From JBAYNS01 sp041678625 (GTDB taxonomy: Bacteria; Patescibacteriota; Gracilibacteria; Peribacterales; Peribacteraceae): a stretch of 6,834 nucleotides of DNA. This document shows, one piece after another, positions 6,320 through 6,834 of the stretch. Positions within the stretch are counted from its first letter, which is position 1; each line of letters starts with the position of its first letter. The stretch spans positions 1 to 6,834 of the forward strand of contig JBAYNS010000063.1 of the NCBI GenBank assembly GCA_041678625.1, given 5' to 3'. A model generated the notes under the pieces. That model was not told where the DNA came from, made no database searches, and saw only the letters and a program-made list of their open reading frames with translations. The position numbers were made by a program, and so were the translations under genes.

Positions 6320-6834
6320 ATGTTCGATCCCGTTGATTCGCGGCAGTCACTTCCTGATGTAGAAGAAGGAATACTCCAGTACTGGAAGGAGGAGGATACT
6401 TTCAAACGTTCCGTACATCAGCGCAGCCCGGAACAGATCTTCAGCTTCTACGACGGTCCGCCCTTTGCCACAGGCCTTCCGCATTACGGGCACCTGCTGG
6501 CCGGTACGATCAAGGACGTTATTCCCCGCTACCAGACCATGCGCGGTAAGCGGGTGGAACGCCGATTCGGCTGGGATTGCCACGGGCTCCCCGTGGAGAA
6601 CCTGATTGAGCAGGAGCAGAAAATCTCCAGTCACATGCAGATTGAAGAAATGGGAATAGAAAAGTTCAATGAGCTCTGCTGCGGCTCTGTGCAGCGGTAC
6701 ACCAAAGAGTGGCGCGAGGTGGTGGAACGCATGGGACGCTGGGTGGATATGGACTGGGATTACCGCACCATGGACCCGGATTACATGGAATCACTCTGGT
6801 GGGTATTCAGCGAGTTGTACAAGAAGGGGCTCGT
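6320..6834 (+). CDS. ileS: Isoleucyl-tRNA synthetase, N-terminal fragment
   Basis: The first 171 complete codons of a class I isoleucyl-tRNA synthetase, which charges tRNA-Ile with isoleucine in the cytoplasm; the frame is open to the window edge. The class I HIGH signature appears as HYGH at residues 55-58, within FYDGPPFATGLPHYGHLLAG. This is followed by IKDVIPRYQTMRGKRVERRFGWDCHGLPVE, whose wording is typical of the eukaryote-like (type 2) IleS also found in many bacteria, including mupirocin-resistant forms. VERMGRWVDMDWDYRTMDPDYMESLWW continues the Rossmann domain towards the editing (CP1) insertion, which lies beyond the window. The related ValRS and LeuRS have different wording around the HIGH motif, so IleS is well supported. 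The start at ATG 6320 lies 64 bp after the M20 gene and has a TATAGT hexamer eight bases upstream but no Shine-Dalgarno. Confidence 0.96.
   Translation, partial: MFDPVDSRQSLPDVEEGILQYWKEEDTFKRSVHQRSPEQIFSFYDGPPFATGLPHYGHLLAGTIKDVIPRYQTMRGKRVERRFGWDCHGLPVENLIEQEQKISSHMQIEEMGIEKFNELCCGSVQRYTKEWREVVERMGRWVDMDWDYRTMDPDYMESLWWVFSELYKKGL

Overview
The window reads as ordinary, gene-dense bacterial chromosome with the standard code. Two universal housekeeping genes are cut by its edges: the 3' end of uvrA at the left and the 5' end of an isoleucyl-tRNA synthetase gene at the right. Glycine is encoded by GGN throughout, and no in-frame TGA occurs inside any gene, so this is not a TGA-recoded lineage. 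The IleS is of the eukaryote-like type. None of the five visible start codons has a well-placed Shine-Dalgarno sequence, and several have a -10-like hexamer only 8-12 bases upstream. Together with the unfamiliar small proteins, this would fit a Patescibacteria/CPR or similar uncultivated lineage. That placement is an inference, not something the sequence proves.

Layout, left to right: (1) 1-249, the last 82 codons of uvrA (+). (2) 340-3120 (+), a 926-residue RelA/SpoT homologue with an intact ppGpp-hydrolase (HD) site, a synthetase domain that has lost its catalytic residues, TGS, helical and ACT-like regions, and then an extra roughly 290-residue ten-helix membrane domain resembling EamA/DMT transporters. 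(3) 3104-4237 (-), an unrecognised 377-residue protein with a faint GNAT acetyltransferase-like pattern. It overlaps the end of the RelA/SpoT gene tail-to-tail by 17 bp. (4) 4379-4849 (-), an unrecognised 156-residue protein with a disordered acidic N-terminus. (5) 5008-6255 (+), an M20-family metallohydrolase with a nearly complete di-metal site. (6) 6320-6834 (+), the start of ileS.

The genes do not form one operon. The minus-strand pair lies between plus-strand genes, and most genes seem to have their own promoter. The highlight is the RelA/SpoT-EamA fusion, which looks like a membrane-embedded ppGpp hydrolase or sensor. It could couple alarmone removal to the state of the membrane or of a transported metabolite. 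No RNA genes, CRISPR arrays, insertion sequences or long repeats were seen.
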